DNA from: an uncultured Ignavibacteria bacterium | Lineage (GTDB): Bacteria > Bacteroidota > Ignavibacteria > Kapaibacteriales > UBA2268 | DNA length: 7,859 bases | NCBI GenBank assembly: GCA_903911805.1 | Contig: CAIWET010000105.1 | Span: 1 to 7,859 of the forward strand | Reading direction: 5' to 3' | In this document: piece after piece, positions 4,555-7,859 of the stretch | Layout: each line of letters opens with the position of its first letter | Numbering within the stretch: the stretch's first letter is position 1 | The notes under the pieces: generated by a model | What the model was told of the DNA's origin: nothing | The model's input: only the letters and a program-made list of their open reading frames with translations | The model's database searches: none | Position numbers and translations under genes: made by a program

Positions 4555-6642
4555 TTACTCTTCTTTAATATAAATCTCTACTCTGCGGCAAAATTTTGGA
4601 TTGTTTTTATTTGCATAATCCTCGCCATTATATATAAGGTGATTTATATTGATATTCTTATGCTTTTGGAGTGCCATTTTTATAGTTTCAACTCGCTTTT
4701 TAGATAATAAAGAATTGTCGTCTATTGAGCCAGTGGTATCTGTAAAACCAGATAATGTACAATTGTATTGTTTGGTGGAATCTAAGCCAAGTTTTATTGA
4801 TAACTCTAAAGTTTCCAAGTCTTTCAATTTCCAGGTGAAGTCTGCAAATTCAAAGAAAATTGTATCTCTGAGTTCGGTTTTAATTGAGCTTTCTTTATCT
4901 AAAATGTAATTATGAGTGAAAATTGTAGGTTTTTCAACAGGTTTGTAATTGATCTTTTGTGTAACTCTTTTAAATCCTTTACAATTTATATCGGCTTCTA
5001 AAAAGTCATCTTTATTGATAATAAAATATAATGCATTATATTGGTCATTTATGCGATATTTTGTATTCTTTTGAGTGATATTGATTTCGTAATCAGTACC
5101 AAATGGAACATTAGAATTAAACATAATGATATTATATGGCTCAGGTTTAAATTTATCAGGAATGCACATTTGATATAGTCCAGGTCTATGTGTTATACTA
5201 TCACTGCTAACCACAATCGCGGTATCAGATGTCGCATTTATCCAAATAGAATTTTCATCAAATTGACTATTAAAGCTTTTGCCCAAATTTTCCGGAACTG
5301 ACCAATTTTCCCAAGTTTCGTCTAATCTTTTAGTTGCATAGATGTCATTTTGACCAAAACCACCATCACGAGTTGAAGTGAAATACAATGTTTTCAAGTC
5401 ATAAGATAAAAAAGGTGAGCCTTCTGAAAAAGTTGAATTAATCGTTTTGCCAAGATTTTTCGGTTCGCTCCAAAAGTCTTTTTTCTCGTCATAGAGTGAC
5501 ACGTATAAATCTAATTCACCAACTCCATTTTTAGTTTCTATTGCCAATATCATAGTCTTGGCATCATAGCTTAATGTTGCATAAAAATTCTTTGCAAGAT
5601 TGGTGAAATTTTTGATTTTGCAAGGAATTATTGTTTTAGAAGAATTGAATTTATCAAGTATAAAAAAACCATTTGTAATCATTTTTGAGTTCGGTAATTT
5701 ATATTCTCCATATAAGAGTGCTTTGGTGCCGTCTGGAGTAATGTAAAATAAAACATCTGAATTGTTTGAGTTGAATTTTGCAAAATTTTGCGGCTCAGAC
5801 CAATCCAAACCATTTGAATTGGAGTACCAAATATCGTCTTCATCATAAAGCCCATTGACGTTTTCCGGATGTAATTTTCTATCAAAATATAGAGTTGAAC
5901 CACCAAAATTCATTACTGGTATTATTGCTGGTTGATATGAATTTATAGCTTCGCTCATCCTGATTTTGCAGCTGTCCAATGGCGTTGCAAATAATGAAAT
6001 TGCTGAAAACAATGTAATCAAAATAATCAAAGTTAATTCTTCAAAAGCACGAGTAATGATATCTCTTTTAAAGCCTTTATATAATAAATAGTTAGATACC
6101 TTAAATACAAGTTCTTTCTCATCCTTTGCTTTTGTTGTATTCATTTTTTTATTCAGCATTTTTTTGCAATTTTCCAATTCATCGTCTTGCTCGGTAAATT
6201 CAGCAAAAACATCTTCTAAAAGATATTTATCAATTCCTTTTATGATTAAATCACTTTTTATTTTTCCTAAAGATTTTGCTTTTAATTTCAGATTATCTTT
6301 AATAAAAGATATTGCGTATTGCTTGTCATCTAAATAATTAAAATCAATCAAAAATGAAATAGTATTTTCTATCATTTCATCAGGATAATCAAATGATTTG
6401 AGCTTTTGGAACACTTCTTTTTCAGTTCGATTTTTATAACTTGCAAATTTAATCGCTTTTTGTTTAATTTCTATCAAATCAAGATCATACTTGATGTACC
6501 CAAGCTGTTCGTCATTTACTTCTTTTCCTTTATTTAGAGCAAATTTATAAATCAAATCCAAAGGTAAATCAATGAACTCGCCAGAATCAAATTGAACCCT
6601 GCAAATAGTGTCTTTTAGTGCCGTAATAGAGAGAATTATCAT
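4555..6642 (-). CDS. RecX-like domain fused in frame to a PD40-OmpA envelope protein
   Basis: Residues 1-203 form a full RecX-like protein: an N-terminal strand-rich segment (1-55), then three-helix repeats (AIKFASYKNRTEKEVFQKLK at 63-82, FLIDFNYLDDKQYAISFIKD at 97-116, SLGKIKSDLIIKGI at 124-137), ending NYLLYKGFKRDIITRAFEEL where RecX proteins normally stop. RecX is a cytoplasmic regulator of the RecA filament. From residue 205 a hydrophobic run LIILITLFSAISLFA looks like a signal peptide. It is followed by PD40-type propeller repeats (FDRK at 253; SYDAKTMILAI at 358; SYDLKTLYFTSTRDGGFGQNDIYA at 413-436) and an OmpA C-terminal domain (about 600-693) with GFTDTTGS, NSLLSKKRVETI, NGE and RRVEI. 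The peptidoglycan-binding Asp (D635) and Arg (R650) are in place. PD40-OmpA proteins anchor envelope machines, including T9SS, to peptidoglycan. RecX and an exported part belong in different compartments, so a merged pair of genes, or internal initiation at 6030, is likely. The ATG overlaps the upstream stop as ATGA. Confidence 0.8.
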   Translation of the reverse strand: MIILSITALKDTICRVQFDSGEFIDLPLDLIYKFALNKGKEVNDEQLGYIKYDLDLIEIKQKAIKFASYKNRTEKEVFQKLKSFDYPDEMIENTISFLIDFNYLDDKQYAISFIKDNLKLKAKSLGKIKSDLIIKGIDKYLLEDVFAEFTEQDDELENCKKMLNKKMNTTKAKDEKELVFKVSNYLLYKGFKRDIITRAFEELTLIILITLFSAISLFATPLDSCKIRMSEAINSYQPAIIPVMNFGGSTLYFDRKLHPENVNGLYDEDDIWYSNSNGLDWSEPQNFAKFNSNNSDVLFYITPDGTKALLYGEYKLPNSKMITNGFFILDKFNSSKTIIPCKIKNFTNLAKNFYATLSYDAKTMILAIETKNGVGELDLYVSLYDEKKDFWSEPKNLGKTINSTFSEGSPFLSYDLKTLYFTSTRDGGFGQNDIYATKRLDETWENWSVPENLGKSFNSQFDENSIWINATSDTAIVVSSDSITHRPGLYQMCIPDKFKPEPYNIIMFNSNVPFGTDYEINITQKNTKYRINDQYNALYFIINKDDFLEADINCKGFKRVTQKINYKPVEKPTIFTHNYILDKESSIKTELRDTIFFEFADFTWKLKDLETLELSIKLGLDSTKQYNCTLSGFTDTTGSIDDNSLLSKKRVETIKMALQKHKNININHLIYNGEDYANKNNPKFCRRVEIYIKEE
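6010..6042 (-). other. Junction of RecX and signal peptide; possible internal start
   Basis: The minus strand reads GAAGAATTAACTTTG at 6042-6028. GAAGAA (6042-6037) lies 6 nt before a TTG (6030-6028) that could start the PD40-OmpA protein with a signal peptide of about 15 residues. Further TTG codons are at 6021 and 6012. No ATG is in frame here and the resulting signal peptide would lack the usual Lys or Arg, so the signal is weak. A TAA and TGA exist one frame over (GAATTAACTTTGA), so a one-base change would restore a stop to RecX. Confidence 0.4.
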
Positions 6643-7823
6643 TTATTAATATATTTATATAAAACAGTATTTTTTTGCAAAAATTCTTTAATCATATCGT
6701 AACTTAGAAAAATTTCCACTGGCCCTCTAGCATATGACGAGATTTCATAAGGATTATAAATAAACATAATACCATTTGGTTTAATCGAATAATTTGGAGT
6801 TAAATAGAATTTGTCATTCTCAAACCAGAAATCTTGTTCGGAAAGTGGTATGTTTGGATTTAAACTATCCATCCTTATTAATTCTTCTAAAGCAAGTTCT
6901 TCAATTTTAATTATTTTTTCAGGAATAAATATATCATCTAAAAATATTCCTTTTTGTGTTTTTAAATCAAAATTAAAATAATAATTAGAAGCTACAGGGT
7001 GTAATCCACCATAATCTTCTTCTACGGTTTTTGCCAACGAAAGAATATTGTGCTCATTCATTTCAATGAAGAAATTAATATCCGAGCTCCAATCTCCAGG
7101 AGTCATAAAGAATTCTTCAGTCTCTTCTTTTGTATAATCAAAGGCTGAAGTATCGGCAGCCACAAGATCAAATTCTGGTTTGTTTCTTTGATACCAATTA
7201 TTAACATAATTACCAATATTATCAAAAGAATAAGATATTGAATCATCAAATGCAATCAAATAAAGTAATCTTAGTGAATCGTTTATTCCTTTGTATTCAG
7301 AATTGTCTGCGTGATAAAACTTTGGATAATTCATTAAAAATTTCATCGTAAAATTTGTTTCTGCATTTGTATAACTGGTCGCCATTCTTTCCATTTTGAT
7401 TCGAGCATAGGAATCAGATTCATCAACCTTGAATTTGAAAGCTTCGGGCTTGGCTCCTGAAGCAGTATATGTGCCTTCAAATTCTTTGAAATTATTGAAA
7501 TTTCCAATGAACTTACCATCGTAAGTAGTTGTAGGAATTGAAAGCGAATCGTATTCAGTATTGCCATCAATATAGAGCTTGATTTGAGCATTTTGTAATA
7601 TTATAGAAGAATCAATAGTAATAAATCTGGGTTTCTTATCGCTTTCGAAATAAAAGAATCCAGTAGCGGATGAATCATCCTTCATTAGTTCCATTGTAGC
7701 TTTTTTATTACCGATTAATCCATTATATTGATGATAAAAATAACCTGGAAAATATATGCCTTTAGCTTCGGAAATAGTATTTATCAAAGCTAAAGGCATA
7801 ACAAGTGCCTGACGGAATTCCAC
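6639..7823 (-). CDS. DUF3298 (RsiV-like C-terminal) domain protein, 5' end uncertain
   Basis: The C-terminal part (about residues 272-384) matches DUF3298: GGLHPVASNYYFNFDLKTQKGIFLDDIF (272-299), then FWFENDKFYLTPNYSI (332-347) and YNPYEISSYARGPVEIFLSY (356-375). An N-terminal domain (about 27-132) with YNGLIGNKKATMELM, a GFFYFE strand and FEGTYT resembles the small beta domain often placed before DUF3298. Such proteins are usually exported or membrane-anchored; related domains occur in the anti-sigma factor RsiV and in PdaC-type deacetylases. No catalytic residues are evident, so the role is unknown. The listed start is a GTG; ATG at 7799 is another choice. The frame is open to the window edge, so the gene may be 5' partial. 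No convincing signal peptide is seen. The stop overlaps the next ATG as ATGA, implying translational coupling to the RecX-OmpA ORF. Confidence 0.7.
   Translation of the reverse strand: MEFRQALVMPLALINTISEAKGIYFPGYFYHQYNGLIGNKKATMELMKDDSSATGFFYFESDKKPRFITIDSSIILQNAQIKLYIDGNTEYDSLSIPTTTYDGKFIGNFNNFKEFEGTYTASGAKPEAFKFKVDESDSYARIKMERMATSYTNAETNFTMKFLMNYPKFYHADNSEYKGINDSLRLLYLIAFDDSISYSFDNIGNYVNNWYQRNKPEFDLVAADTSAFDYTKEETEEFFMTPGDWSSDINFFIEMNEHNILSLAKTVEEDYGGLHPVASNYYFNFDLKTQKGIFLDDIFIPEKIIKIEELALEELIRMDSLNPNIPLSEQDFWFENDKFYLTPNYSIKPNGIMFIYNPYEISSYARGPVEIFLSYDMIKEFLQKNTVLYKYINK
7755..7800 (-). repeat. Perfect 14-bp inverted repeat at the 5' end of the DUF3298 gene
   Basis: TATGCCTTTAGCTT (7755-7768) and AAGCTAAAGGCATA (7787-7800) are exact reverse complements with an 18-nt spacer. 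Beyond 7800 the base composition jumps to about 49% GC (29 of 59 bases). The repeat lies in the coding frame where a signal peptide would be expected. It may be a hairpin repeat inserted at the gene start, or a fold-back or assembly junction. Confidence 0.6.
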
Positions 7824-7859
7824 AACATCCAGATCCTTGAGAAATTCGACTACCAGCCC

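Noticed and set aside
5968..5985. Lipoprotein signal (LDSC) after the internal signal peptide of the PD40-OmpA part
   Set aside because: The Cys lies beyond the hydrophobic core after TPLDS, and ordinary cleavage after LFA is the better fit.

Overview
This window is AT-rich (roughly 30% GC by eye) and fits a member of the FCB group: Bacteroidota or a relative such as Ignavibacteria, Chlorobi or Kapabacteria. The strongest clue is a C-terminal sorting domain of the type IX secretion system (T9SS) on the first gene. A PD40-OmpA envelope protein, DUF3298-type proteins and small outer-membrane barrels also fit. The exact lineage cannot be fixed from the sequence alone.

Layout, plus strand: (1) 8-1540, a secreted parallel beta-helix protein with a T9SS tail. 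The tail is interrupted in frame by two GC-rich palindromic repeat fragments. (2) 1457-1788, a 332-bp repeat that starts inside the T9SS tail and runs into a hairpin-rich non-coding stretch. (3) 1821-2654 and 3290-4099, two tandem paralogous outer-membrane barrel genes with identical 19-nt leaders and nearly identical signal peptides but diverged mature proteins. (4) Between them, 2729-3194, a RelB/RelE-type toxin-antitoxin pair and a 27-nt remnant of the repeat end. (5) 4100-4554, no intact gene: a GC-rich hairpin island, an orphan T9SS tail and the second copy of the 332-bp repeat.

Layout, minus strand: a DUF3298 gene (7823-6639) overlaps by an ATGA a 695-residue ORF (6642-4555). That ORF joins a complete RecX-like domain directly to a signal-peptide-bearing PD40-OmpA envelope protein. 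This is either a real fusion or two genes merged by loss of a stop codon. The 5' end of the DUF3298 gene is odd: it has no clear signal peptide, a perfect 14-bp inverted repeat, and a jump to about 49% GC at the window edge.

The unifying theme is repeat invasion that keeps reading frames open. Palindromic, GC-rich fragments sit in frame inside one T9SS tail and upstream of an orphan T9SS tail. Three copies or remnants of one element mark gene borders: two upstream of the barrel paralogs and one ending 2 bp from the stop codon of the OmpA gene. No CRISPR array, tRNA, rRNA, transposase or integrase was seen.
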